A stretch of DNA of 64,000 bases from Anopheles merus (Eukaryota > Arthropoda > Insecta > Diptera > Culicidae). The first letter of the stretch is position 1. Every line of letters begins with the position of its first letter. The stretch spans positions 5,661,184 through 5,725,183 of the forward strand of contig NC_054085.1 of assembly GCF_017562075.2 (NCBI RefSeq), written 5' to 3'. The position numbers were made by a program, and so were the translations under genes. This document shows, one piece after another, positions 12,866 to 24,880 of the stretch. Below the pieces are notes generated by a model. The model had not been told where the DNA came from. It searched no databases and was given only the letters and a program-made list of their open reading frames with translations.

Positions 12866-13225
12866 TTTCCTTTTCCTTTTCCTTTTCCTTTTCCTTTTCC
12901 TTTTCCTTTTCCTTTTCCTTTTCCTTTTCCTTTTCCTTTTCCTTTTCCTTTTCCTTTTCCTTTTTTTCCTTTTCCTTTTTTTCTTTTCCTTTTCCTTTCC
13001 TTTTCCTTTTCCTTTTTTTTCCTTTTCTTTTTTCCTTTTGCCTTTTCCTTTTCCTTTTCCTTTTTTTCCTTTTCCTTTTCCTTTTTCCTTTTCCTTTTTT
13101 TCCTTTTTTCCTCCTTTTCCTTTTCCTCTTTTTTTCCTTTTTTTTCTTTTCCTTTTCCTTTTCCTTTTTTTCCTTTTCCTTTTTTCCTTTTCCTTTTCCT
13201 TTTCCTTTTCCTTTTCCTTTTTCTT
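12866..13225. repeat. Polypyrimidine (TTTTCC)n satellite-like tract
   Basis: About 360 bp of almost pure pyrimidine on the plus strand, built from TTTTCC units with interspersed T-rich and TCC variants. The long Phe/Leu/Ser and Lys/Arg/Glu/Gly frames through it on both strands are repeat artefacts. Confidence 0.95.
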
Positions 13226-15463
13226 TGCTTCAACTAAATCGTGCTTAAATATTATTCTTTTCGTCACATCAATAGACGATAAAACAAAATGATTTCTTTT
13301 CGTTTTGTTTTATTTTTTAATTTGTAATAATATTAAATTTTAAAAAATTAAGCAATACATACAAATCCGTTCCTTCGTAATATTTTTAATAAATATGATA
13401 ATTGTGCAAAGATTGTATTCAACTCCTACACTCGGTAAAATCTACACAAAAAGTCTCTTCGAGAAGGCCTTTTGAACATAGCAGCAAGCGTGTGTCTCTA
13501 TTGCCATCTCTAGACTTAACTCTATCATATTCTCTTTCCGTCCTCTGTCTAGTTTCCTTCCTTGCACGTGTTGTGTGTCGCAAGCTTGCACAAGGCTCGT
13601 CTTCCGATAGACGCGGGCATTATTTATCGCCCATCAATATTTCAGGTCCAATCATGATGAAAAGAGTCGCTTTGAACGAACAACTTGCATTGCATGTTCT
13701 TTTGCAATATCAAATCGGTAAACCAACCTGATAATTTTCTTATCTCGTTGTCAATGTTCAATTGATTATAAGATTCAATTGATGCGTTTTAAATAGTGTT
13801 CTAACGAAAAAGGAATTAAAGTTAAGTTAAGTTAAAGTTAATTAAATTAAAGTTAAGGAATAAATTAGAAAATCTGGTGCTTGAGTATTAGATTCAAGAA
13901 CAAATCTGAGGTTTACTAAATATGATAAAAATCTAGCCATGTCCTTTATTTGCCGCGCATGATTATATCGCAAAGAACATCCTCACTTTTGTATAAGGTG
14001 AATGTTTGTATCTCTTTTTCTTGTCGATTTCGCTCTGTGCCCAAACTAATTTTTAGCAAATTTATAGTGAGTAAAAGCAAAAGAAAGGGTTTCGTCATTC
14101 TTTTTTTTTTTAATAAAAAAGGGTGTAGAGCATAACACACTTACCGGTCAGTGGCGCAACACTCTGCCAAAACTGATATGTGGTAAACTTCAATCACCAG
14201 CAATAAACCAGTTAAGATGAGTTGGCCTAGTTTTTGAGGAAAAAAAGAAGGAAAGGAGAGTTTCTTACCCAATTTAATGCACCTGTTTACCTTTCATCGC
14301 TCAATAAATAACGTTATTGATTGGGGTGGAAAATCTCTTGATTTAAAACCACAGTTTGAAGACTATAACATATTCAAGAATCAGAATCGAGCACGTCCAA
14401 TGCAGCAGTTTCTCGTTAGTTTATTGTAAAGTTCACAATCTAATAAAATAAAATATTACTTAAAAATGTCGTTGAACTGTTTTCTGGCCATTAAACCAAA
14501 AGGTGATTTATTGCCGTCGGAGCCTTTTTGACAACGCTTCAGCTCTTTACTTTTGCGATCATTAACATGAACGCTTTCAGGTTGTAAGCTTTTATTCTTC
14601 ATAGAATTCAAGTTAATTGAAAATTCAGCCAGCAGACGAGAGCGAACCATGCTGCCAGCCTTCCTTTCTCCCCACTCCGAATGATAAATAATCACATCTA
14701 ACACATACACACACACACACACTAACTAGGCAGTGATGTTTCACACTTTGTGTCGGGTGTGAACTCCTGCCATTCTCTATAGAAACATTTTCCTCGCAGC
14801 ATTTTCCTTGCCGCTTGCTGCCTGGTACAACTTACAGCTAATGGCCATCGGTAGAAGCCAGTTAAAACTAAGTTTTCTAAATTGCCGTAAGAAGCACAGA
14901 CCAGCGTACATTCAATCTACAAGGGAAGCAGAAATTGCAGCATGCGAAAGGCGACCAGCGGAAGATGTGGTAGTAAGTTTTCGAGTGGTAAGTGATATAC
15001 TCGCCGGGCCTGGGTGAACTCAAAGTTGTTGCCAATTCGCCGGCACCGGCAACACCATAAGGAAAACATAAATTATAATGCAATGAATCACAGGTGCTAC
15101 TAACACGAGTACTCTATATCAGGCAGCCAACCACTCACCTACCACGCTTTCATAGTGCTTGCTGTTATCCCTATAAAACCATCCTTTTAGTTAAGGCTGT
15201 CAAAGAGACAGGCATCGACAGACGGTAAGATTGATATTGCTAGCATGGAGCACAGCGTTGCTTTTTTTCATTATGATTTTTTTCAAAAAACAGCTTTAAT
15301 ATTTTAAAAGCTGCATGGATGATACATTTATTTTCTTCCTATTTTTTATGTAATAATGTTGCTTATCTATTTTACGCAAATGGCATCTAGTTAATTTCGT
15401 AAAAGTAAAGAAAAATTCTTAATCAGCAAATTAGAATTACAATATTTTAAAGCAATACCAATA
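13226..15463. other. Intergenic, no supported gene
   Basis: About 2.2 kb of AT-rich sequence. A short (CA)n run lies near 14704-14722, and 13815-13860 contains imperfect GTTAA/TTAAAG repeats. No gene is recognisable. Confidence 0.4.
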
Positions 15464-16953
15464 AGGCGTCATCCATCAATTATGTTACGCTGATAGGGAG
15501 AGAGAGAGAGTGTCGTCAAACGTTACAATTTTTTACATGGGAGAGTGGGGAATTTAACTTTTGTTACATAACGCAAAATAAAGTTTGTTTTTTTTTTCAC
15601 ACCGCAATTGCGTAAAAAATTAGAATTGTTCGTGGTGACTTCACAAGTATAATATCTCGCTACTTTTTATGTAATACGCAGTCGAAAAGTCCGTCAAATT
15701 TGGTTGCTACGGACTGACTGACTGGTTGCATTCTGTTACTGCGACGACCACAGTGTGCGTGCCACTTGATTGTACAGATCAAGATCTATTAAGGAGAACA
15801 GGTCGATGCAAAGCCCGTTGCTAGGTTGCCATTTTCAGGTCGCTTTTGACAGTTTCATGAAAAAGTGTTTACAAACAAACGGCTAATAGTTATCGCGGAA
15901 AAGTGGACGATTTTACTATTAGGAAGATTATATTGGTTAAATTTCTTGCGGTCAATCACTTCTGGAGAATAAAGGAGAAGTAATTGCAGTCTACTCTGTG
16001 TTCAGAAACGTTGATAACCTTTTTCATTGTTTGCCATTCCGTGACCACAAACCACTACCGTTTGCAACGGTCCTGCTGGAAAAACGAAAAGTTTAACATG
16101 TTCGAACTGGGTAAAATAAGTCCTAGTTACTTTCAATTAAACACTGAGAGTAAAATGATACAGCCAATCGACACACACAGGTACAATATGTTTACCGTCC
16201 TTTTCTTAAAACCCGGCGACGAATGATAAATGAGATCCTTGGATTGAATCAGCCATGTAATATTCTAATTAGATGCTAATTCTTATAATATTCTAAAAGG
16301 AAATGAGTGCAAAATGCTGAACAAAACTTCCATTCACTCCATAGCAACGTCCATCGCTAAACATAAACAATGTTCACTTTAACTGTTAAAATTTTCCCAT
16401 GGCTTTCTGTCAATTTACTCTAAACGCTTCGACCTGTTCTCTTTCAAGGACCTTGGTACAGATAATCATCTGTAACGCTGTAAATAGATGTTATACCAAT
16501 CCAACTCCTTACAAACCCTATTCGTTTCAAACAAATTGGAGATGGAGCTGATGCAGTCAGCCTTTTTTCGTCAGAGTTGATCATTGGTCGTAATTTTATT
16601 ACTACCTCTAAAAAGCAGCCAAAACTCTTGCAAACATTAACGGTTTTGTTTGTAATTTTTAAGACATACTTAACATATTAGACATCACATGTCATGTGAA
16701 ATAGAATAATCAATTTGAGGATGATACAACATCTAAAACCAAAGAAATAATTCTGGAAAGATTGACATATTTATGGAGGACCAGGAAGATGGCTGGATAA
16801 AATACACTTCTGATGATGGTGATGCATTGGAAACCGTGCTGAGGATACGATTATCAGGATCTTTTTGAATTTGATTGCTGCCTGGGAAAACTTTTCCGTA
16901 AATAAAGTATAATTGTTTTTTGTTAGTTTGAAAATAGTGAATGTTCCAGAATA

Positions 16954-17240
16954 CAGGTAGTCCCCGCGATAAGCGGGTACGGAGATAGGCAGTTTTTTTT
17001 TTAATTTGAATTTGATTTGATAATGTTCCTTTTGGTTGAATTTAAAAAATTATTCAAAAATATGCCAAAATGTAACCTTCAGCCAAAACCATATCAATTA
17101 ATATATTTGGTGGTTGAAACCAAATTAAATAAAAATTAGTTAAATTTTGGCTGAAATTTGCTTGATTCGACTTTCGCGGAAGTTCGAAATACGCGATTTT
17201 TTCTCGATCCCCATTAATAGCGTATCTCGGGGACAGCCTG
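16954..17240. mobile_element. pogo-like MITE (CAGG...GTCCCCG ends), degenerate
   Basis: The left end is CAGGTAGTCCCCGCGATAAG and the right end, read inward, is CAGGCTGTCCCCGAGATACG. A TA precedes it, whereas an AA follows, so the right target base appears mutated. Its ends match the better-preserved MITE at 27791-28175. No coding capacity. Confidence 0.6.
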
Positions 17241-17242
17241 AA

Positions 17243-17537
17243 CAGGATTTTCCAAGTCACTTTGAAATTTAAACATTGTTATTCACCGCGTGCAAGACGT
17301 TAATCCACATCAGTCTGAAATTTTATTTCGATAACAATAATTTTTAATTTCATCAGCATGATTTTCAACACGCCTCAAGCTGGATTGAGTTTGACAGTTC
17401 TTTGTGAAGTGTAGAAAATCTTGTGTTGAAACTGAAATTTCATTTTGAAACCAATAAACCGGTTGACAGCTGTTGAAAATCATCTTGTATGCGGTAAATA
17501 ATTATGTGCACATTCGAATGTGACTTGGAAAACCCTG
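17243..17537. mobile_element. TA-target MITE with CAGGGTTTTCCAAGTC ends, 295 bp
   Basis: It starts CAGGATTTTCCAAGTCACTT and its right end reads inward as CAGGGTTTTCCAAGTCACAT, with a TA after the right end. It lies only 2 bp from the pogo-like MITE on its left. The interior contains CACCGCGTGCAAGAC and a stem made by GATTTTCAACACG and its partner. The same family appears, interrupted, at 27192-27770 and 43483-44061. Confidence 0.7.
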
Positions 17538-17829
17538 TAAAGTAAAAACAATGAAAAAAATCTGATTTTGTTCAATAAATTAAGCTGTTGGATGGGGGTG
17601 GAGCACATGTGTTACGTAATTTGGGGAAGAGGGGGTTTCTCCCAACGTTACACTTTGTTACAGTAGGGGGAGGGGGGGGGGATTTAAAAATCAATTTTTG
17701 CGTTACGTAATTGACGGATGACGCCTAACACAATTGCAATATTTTAATTCTTAGAATGCCCGCGATCAAGGACAGAATATTATGTATGGATGAATTGTTG
17801 GATATCATATTAAATAATCATTGTGTGTT

Positions 17830-18016
17830 ACACCACTACTAATACTATTACTATTACAACTACTGCTACTACTACTGATACTACTATTGCTACTAATACT
17901 ACTACCAATTATTTCAATATAAGTAATAGTAGTAGTAGTAATAGTAGTAGTAGTAATAGTAGTATTAGCAATAGCAGTAGTAGTGGCAGCAGCTATACTT
18001 CTACTAGTAGTAGTGA
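17830..18016. repeat. Trinucleotide (ACT)n/(AGT)n tract, inverted halves
   Basis: The first half (17830-17910) is imperfect (ACT)n and the second (17925-18015) is imperfect (AGT)n, so the tract can fold back on itself. Open frames of Thr/Asn/Ser through it are artefacts. A related (AGT)n tract recurs at 18868-18955. Confidence 0.85.
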
Positions 18017-18173
18017 TTTTTTTTAACATAAGAATCAGCTAGTTAAGTTTTTATTTCATCATTCACTTAAATATAACTAGTTTATCTTTAAGACTAAATT
18101 TAGTATCTGCTTTAAACCTTGTTTATCTATATGCCGGTGGATTTCATTTTTTATTACAAGTACTCTCTGGTAT

Positions 18174-18384
18174 CGGCCGGTCTCGTAGTACAGTCGTCAA
18201 CTCGTGCGACTTAACAAAATGCCCGTCATGGGTTCAATCCCCAAATGGACCGTGCCGCCATACGTAGGACTGACTATCCTGCTATGGGGGGAAATCAATT
18301 AGTCACTGAAAGCCAAACCCCCACAAGTGGTGCAGGCAGGCATTGACCGACAACGGTTGTTGAGCCAAAGAAGAAGAAGAAGAG
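18174..18384 (+). repeat. tRNA-derived SINE, full length with target duplication
   Basis: The head is CGGCCGGTCTCGTAGTACAG, the B-box region is GGGTTCAATCCCCAAATGG, and the tail is AAGAAGAAGAAG. A 12 bp target duplication (ACTCTCTGGTAT at 18162-18173, ACTCCCTGGTAT at 18385-18396) differs by one base, so the insertion is not very recent. Confidence 0.9.
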
Positions 18385-18867
18385 ACTCCCTGGTATATGA
18401 TATTAATGTGGATCGAAGGCAAAAGCGTGTCTCGAATATTAGCGTAGGTCGAATTTCGAGGTTTTCAGTGAAATTATAGCTAATTTTCGTACAATTTTGC
18501 TTGCACTGGTAGGTTTTAGCGAATAAATTTGTTTTTTTTTTATCTGATTTCAACCGAAGATTACAATTTTTTACCTTTCAAAATAGATTTTAAAATTGGA
18601 CCAAAAGGGGAATTTATTTTACATTTGGCATTCGATATGTCAAACAAGTACAATTTGTTCAAAAAACTGTTAAATTTAGAAAATAGTGTATAGCGAAATC
18701 GCGTATAGCTAGCATGGCGTATATCGGGGAATATCAGTATTCGTATCTCGTAACTGCTGAATAGCTTGATTAATTGTTTTCCCTTATTGTTATTTATTCT
18801 AAAATCTGGTTTTATCAATCTATTGAACGGCAATACTTTTATTTTAAGCTCCTGAGCTATTTCACTG

Positions 18868-19090
18868 AATGAGTAATAGTAGTGGCAGCAGGAATAGTAG
18901 TAGTAGTTGCAGCAGCTATACTACTGCCAGTAGTAGTGATTGTAGTACAAGTAGCCGTGTTTGTACTGGAAAGTATATTGTTCTACTGTCTGAGCACTAC
19001 TTCTGCGAATGTCAATGCTAATAATACTAATAATGATGCTACTAAAACCACTATTACTATTGCTGCTGTTACTATTAAAAGTTATATTAC
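18868..19090. repeat. Imperfect (AGT)n and (ACT/AAT)n trinucleotide stretches
   Basis: 18868-18955 is imperfect AGT/GCA repeats; 19010-19080 is imperfect ACT/AAT repeats. No coding value. Confidence 0.7.
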
Positions 19091-19095
19091 AGGAA

Positions 19096-22000
19096 GGTAG
19101 GTAAAGAAGGACACTTTAAGGAAAATGTTAAAAATCTAGGGATATAAAAATTCAGCGACAATGAAAACGTGCATTTATTAGCTTACACTCATATTTTATC
19201 AGGAAATGTGTCAAAACTTCAAAGTGAACTAAAAACATAGTTTTAATTAAATTAAATTAAAATTAAAAACACTGTGTGCAGCCCCACCTCGAATATGTTA
19301 AAGTAAATTTTGTTTTTTTTTTTTTTTGATTGTCTTTGGTTTGATGGCGTAACAATTTTTTCTTCGTTCTCCACAAATAAAATTTCAACGGTATCAAATC
19401 GCAGATCCTTGGCAAAAAACGACATCAGAATTTTGAATCATAATTAGGTCTTCAAAAACGGTGCGCAAAACATCGATTGTAACAAGAGCTGGCTCTCTTT
19501 ATTTTCAAAGCAAATCCACTAATGCCTTTCGACCAAAAGCCACACCAAAAAGCCACTCGTAGCGAACACATCGGCAAAGTTTTTTTTAAAGTAATTAGAT
19601 AAAATTTAAAATTATTTAAAAGTTAATTTCACTAGAATATAGCATTACAACAGTAATAGCGGACTGGCAGAAGAAGGGACCCTGAGAAGGTTTAGACATT
19701 TCTATGATTGCAAGGCTCGATAATTCAGTAGTTTAGTAAGAATGTTAATAACGCAATTTCTAGCGATTTGCCATAAACTGCTCGCAATTCTTAACCGAAA
19801 TGTCTTAAAAACTGACTTTAGAAATACACATTACAGATCAAAATAGCTCGCAATGGTGGAGCCGTTTAAACGTTGAATAATATCTGCTTTACATACGGTG
19901 CTGTGTATACGTTTGTGTCCAATTGAAGTAAGAAAATTCACCATTTCCTATAGTTATCAAGACTCATCTAACCAGTGTATGATGGGATTGAAATTCAGGA
20001 ATACACTATAGTAATAAAGGAATACAATACTGCCATAAACTAAAGCCAATAACAACCAAAAATTCTAATCTCCCGTGTACACCATGCGGCCTTCTCCAAA
20101 CCTTCTGGCCTGAACTACGGAACAAATTTGTTTGAAACAAGTTTGTCGAAACAGCAACAGTCTAGCATGATTACATCATAACAATTTATTCGTTTCACTT
20201 CGTTTGCGTCCGCTACCTTCCGTGCTGTAAATCTCACAGGAACATTCGAGATATGCACATCGCCAACCAGAACCGTAAGCTTCTTTGTCCCGGTGAACAG
20301 ATCGAATGAAGGATACAGCTTGTACCCAGTGTGCTTCAAAGCTTGCATCCAAATCATTCTGCTTACTGTTTGCTGACCATAGCGACTGAGAATGAAAGAG
20401 ATTTGTCTGCTTTTGGGGCGAATCGTTTGCCAACCATCTACCTGGATAGAGAATTCCCGTGTGGCGACCCATTTCTATCCTTCGTTAGTTTCTACTCGCG
20501 CTCTCGTTTGGGAGTTCACGCAGATGAAGGGAACCGTTTAAGGATGTACATTGTTTGGACATTGACAACAACAAAAAAGTTTGATGAAGCGATTGTAATG
20601 AAGAAACTTCAGTTTGCTCAATATTTGGAATAATCAGGAAGTACAAATGATGAACGTACCAATCTACCAGAATGATACTTACCAACTTAAACTGAACATT
20701 TGGGAATGATTTAAAGTAACATAAAATACGGAAAACATACAAAACCTTTAAAATGTTACTGATTGCGTTTCGCGTTTGTCGCTTGTTGTGTTCGTTTAAA
20801 ATGATTCGTTTATTTAGGTACTATGCAAAAGAACTTACTTCTTTTGATTATTTTAATAACAATAAGAAACCAAACATCGTACAACATATATTATGAAAAA
20901 AGTGCCACGTTCCAGACAGTATTGAAGTAAAACTGACGATTTCAAATCTTATTCGCAATCAGGAATAATTTGATAAATCTAATTCAAATGAAAAATAAGA
21001 AATTAAAAGACAGGTTACTAGCAATATTAAAATAATAAAAAACTTACCAACTAACTACTAGTTACCACTATGATTTACACATTTACATGATTTTACATAC
21101 CAGTCTAAAATACATATATATCTATAATTACTAATAAGGTATATAACAAAATACGTCCAGTTGGCATAGTGTAGGTTTAACAAATACAACTTATTACCAC
21201 GGTGAAAATCCAACCAAATTGACGGTATTGCAACATCATTCTCGAACCTCATTAATAAGACATGCTAGTAAACTTTGCGAAAAAACACATAAACCTAGCA
21301 AAATCCGTTTCCCACAGTTACAATTCTATCGCGCCCGAACCGAGTTAGGTAAGCAGAAAGGGGTTTAATGAGCGTACGGTTCCTTTACCACCACCACCAC
21401 CACCACCAGGCACTACAGTGTGGTGGCACTGGTTGAGCTTTATTTAGCAGTATTGTGGACACCATTTTCACATCATAGACAGGGACAGTGTAAATGTAGA
21501 ACCAGCCTCAAATTACACAGCATTTACTGGCGGTGGCGGGCATCCAACCACGGTTGTCTACTTACGGTTGAAAGGGCACGCGATAAGAGTAGCGTGTACG
21601 GGTCGGTCAGTGAAAGGTTGTTTTATGATTCGCATCAAACACTGCCCAAAAACCGTCGACCACAAAGCCAGGTGCACTTATTTGGCATCGTGGTGGTGGA
21701 TTTATGCGACATTTATTGTGCAAAACCACCGATACAGCTGTTTGGTAATGGAAAGATTTTGTACGATCGAGTTTGAGCGATCGATTGCCCAATGGACAAC
21801 AAGAAAATATTTGCTTGTGGCCACTATTAACCAACTAATTTCTTACTAGAGTGTATAATTTTAATTCATATTATTGTTTTATTTTAATTTTACTTTTAGT
21901 CAGGAATGCCCGTCCACATTCTTCTATTACTTATATTAGAAGTGTTTTAATGAGTTTGTTTGTTTCTTAGTTATTTAGTTAAGAACTCCAAATTTACATC

Positions 22001-22190
22001 TTATTTTAACGATATTTATAGCCCCACAAAGATGCATGTAGAAGCTAGTGTTTTGATTTAATCATACAATAAAGTCATTTTTCAACAATTTATACCAATT
22101 GAAAATTTTGAAATTTGGTTAAATTTAAATATGGTGGCAGGGATGTTATTATTTATTGACCGATTGATTATTTTACTGTATTCCGAAATA
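19096..22190. other. Intergenic, no supported gene
   Basis: About 3.1 kb. Frames at 20115-20472 (minus) and 21420-21849 (plus) are the longest but resemble no family and start in no recognisable context. A (CAC)n run lies at 21388-21410. The A/T homopolymer near 19312-19327 is unremarkable. Confidence 0.4.
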
Positions 22191-22191
22191 A

Positions 22192-22211
22192 ATTTATTCA
22201 TTTATTTATTT

Positions 22212-22246
<35 letters not shown>

Positions 22247-22348
22247 TTCATTTATTCACTTATTTATTTATTTATTTATTTATTTATTTTATTCATTTAT
22301 TTATTCATTTATTTATTTATTTATTTATTTATTCATTTATTTGTTTAG
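22192..22348. repeat. (TTTA)n tetranucleotide repeat
   Basis: About 155 bp of TTTA units with occasional TTCA variants. The Ile/Tyr/Leu/Phe frame at 22131-22358 is a product of this repeat. Confidence 0.95.
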
Positions 22349-24880
22349 CTATTACTAAATTTTTAATTCTTTTATTTACTTATTTATGTATTTAAAATTT
22401 TATTTGTTTATTTATGTTTTTTGTATTGTTTGCCACCCCGAATTTAAATACAATTAAGGCTTAAAAGCAAGAGAACGAAGACAAGTTAAGGATGGGATTA
22501 AGCCAATTGACTCTTACTCCGTTTGGTTCCAATTCTGGAAGACTACGGCTTCGTTCGACTCCGGCCATGGACGACTCCAAAATATGAACAAGGAAGTAAT
22601 GTTGTTTATGAACAAAAATATGTACAAGGAGGTAACAAATACAAATAAAGTTTCCAAACGACCTTCCCTAGGTTGGTTGAGAAATATTACATTACGGATT
22701 GAAACACACAACGGGACAACACAGGGATGTCTGATACCCACATTGACAATACATAACAAATTCCATTGAATAGCTAAATCTAACGTGTTTCACACGAATT
22801 AGTCATTTCGGCAATACTATAAAAATAGTTTGCCTTTTCCAACAGTAATTAATTACTATATTACTATATCACAAAACATGAGCACTTTGTGGCTGTACTT
22901 GTCCGCTCTTCACAGTTGTAATTACCATCATAGCCATTCACAGCATATCGCTCATATTAAACATAATTCCCCAAAACAAGCAAACAAACGACAATTTTTT
23001 ACTTCGCGATGAATACCGTTGAATTGATTACATAAATTTGCATACCCCCAGTTACACATACACACCGAAAACACATGCAAACCAGCACCAAATTCGGTGA
23101 GGATACAAATGGAGGTTCACTCGCAAGCGCTCGCTGCTGGTAACAGGATGCTTTTGGCCGCGCAACATGAACAGTACAGGTTTAGGACGATTTGTGAAAT
23201 AGCTTTGATGTCGCACAATTCATGCCAGGGACATGTTTAAAATTCCATCAACCACCGGGAGAAGCAGCAGCAGCAGCCTTTCAAAAAGCCGGTTTATTTA
23301 AATTAAGCACTTTACCTAGATGTAATGCGATCCATCACGTTCAGCTGCAATTACTAGCAGCTAAAGCTAAAGGGAGCGAAAAAAGAGAAGACAAATTAAA
23401 ACAGCTTTGGTCAAATTAAGAAGACATCAATATTGCCCCGAGTGGCTGCCGCGCTACCACCAGACGATCATATGCAACAATTCCATGAAAAGCAACGAAA
23501 AACGCAAAAAAAACTCTTAAACAGCACCTGGAAAAGAAGTGATGGCTAATTCCATTTTCGAACAATCCTATTAAACTAAACCCAGGATAACAATGAGGCT
23601 ACAGCGGACGGTATTTTCAGTATTCCCACATACTGCCATACCCGCTTGTGATGGCTTTCCGGGCAGGAAAATCGCTTACGAAAGATCTAATACACCTCCG
23701 ATCAACCCATTAACATTTATCGAAACCAATTTCCGAACTTTTCTTCCCACCACCACCACTGGGACTAATTTTCCAACGTTCTTTCTTTATCATTCGATTT
23801 TACTTTATGAGCGTAACAATGGCACAGAAGGTGCGGGAAAGAGGAGCGAGGGCGGGAGGGTGATAGGTAGGGATGTATTTTACCGAAAATCTGATTTCCC
23901 ATCTCCGTTATGACCCACTTTACAGAAGCTTACCCAGTTTGGTGTTAGGCTGCACAGATTAATCGTGCTTTCGAGCGCTTAGCAACTCTTCCACTCATTC
24001 ATATCGAGTATCTTACACTTGCCATTCTAGGGTGTACGGAGGAGCAACTTACAATATCCGATTGCCCCAAGGCTTTCCAACGCTTCCGTGTTTTTGCAAA
24101 TTTATACACTTTGTGTTTTTGTTAGGTGATGGAAGAAATTCTAAAGCAATAAAAATGCATTCGTTTCCCTACTACGGAAAGAGGAAAAAAATATGTTGTC
24201 GTTATTGTTTTGCTGTATATTAATATAAATAAAAGGTAGATTTTACATAAATTTATTTGATTTTTGATCCATGTAAGTTATCACACCCGATATCATCTAT
24301 TTTGGTTAAAACTTTTATGTTTATAGCTAAAAGATCGCTCGATACTAGAGGAAAGTGTTGTAGAATCCGTAAGAGTCCACAAGCAAATGTCCCAAAATTA
24401 TGAGAACCCCTAAAAACCGCTTTAAATATTAAAACCAACATGGTTTTAATGAATAAAATAATACTTTATTTTCTAAGTGTTGGTTATTCATGCAATACTT
24501 TTTTCCATCCGCCAAGCACAATTCCGATCTACATTGAAAAATTGGATCCGATCCGATCTACAATATCCAGGCATCAACCAATGTTATGTTATCAATCAGG
24601 ACTTCTAACCTTTTTAGTAAAAGTTTAAATCCACCTGCCTAGCTAACAATATTGGAAGAATACAAAGTATAAAAATACATACAAGAACATGTTCGAATTA
24701 CAAACATTGAAACATGCCTATAAATTAAATCTCAAAACAAAATAAACAACAGCCTTTCAAGTAACCATGAAATGGAAAAACAAATGGATCAAATTTAAAC
24801 AATACAAAGATAAAACACAGCTAAAGAAGTTTGCATTACAGAATTATAAATAACAAAATTCTTTACTGATAAAAAATAGC
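22349..24880. other. Intergenic, no supported gene
   Basis: About 2.5 kb. A (GCA)n run of five units lies near 23264-23279. No gene or paired repeat was recognised. Confidence 0.4.

Larger units (their letters stand above)
15464..17726. mobile_element. DNA transposon with ~120 bp TIRs (AGGCGTCATCC ends), superfamily unassigned
   Basis: The left end is AGGCGTCATCCATCAATTAT and the right end, read inward, is AGGCGTCATCCGTCAATTAC. Both arms continue through GTTACG-rich and G-rich stretches (15464-15583 and about 17597-17726), with repeated ACGTTACA and TTACGTAA-like words. No clean target duplication is visible: the immediate flanks differ, although CAATATTTTAA occurs just outside on both sides (15440-15450, 17738-17748). 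The interior is 2 kb with no recognisable transposase and carries two small MITEs (16954 and 17243). Confidence 0.7.

Noticed and set aside
12782..13292. Long Lys/Arg/Glu or Phe/Leu/Ser frames on both strands
   Set aside because: Produced by the (TTTTCC)n tract.
15797..16445. Inverted words GGAGAACAGGTCGA and TCGACCTGTTCTC as ends of another nested element
   Set aside because: The match extends only about 26 bp at roughly 70 percent, and no target duplication was found.
20115..20472. Minus-strand frames of 80 and 98 codons
   Set aside because: They overlap each other in different frames, with no motif, signal peptide or credible splice sites.
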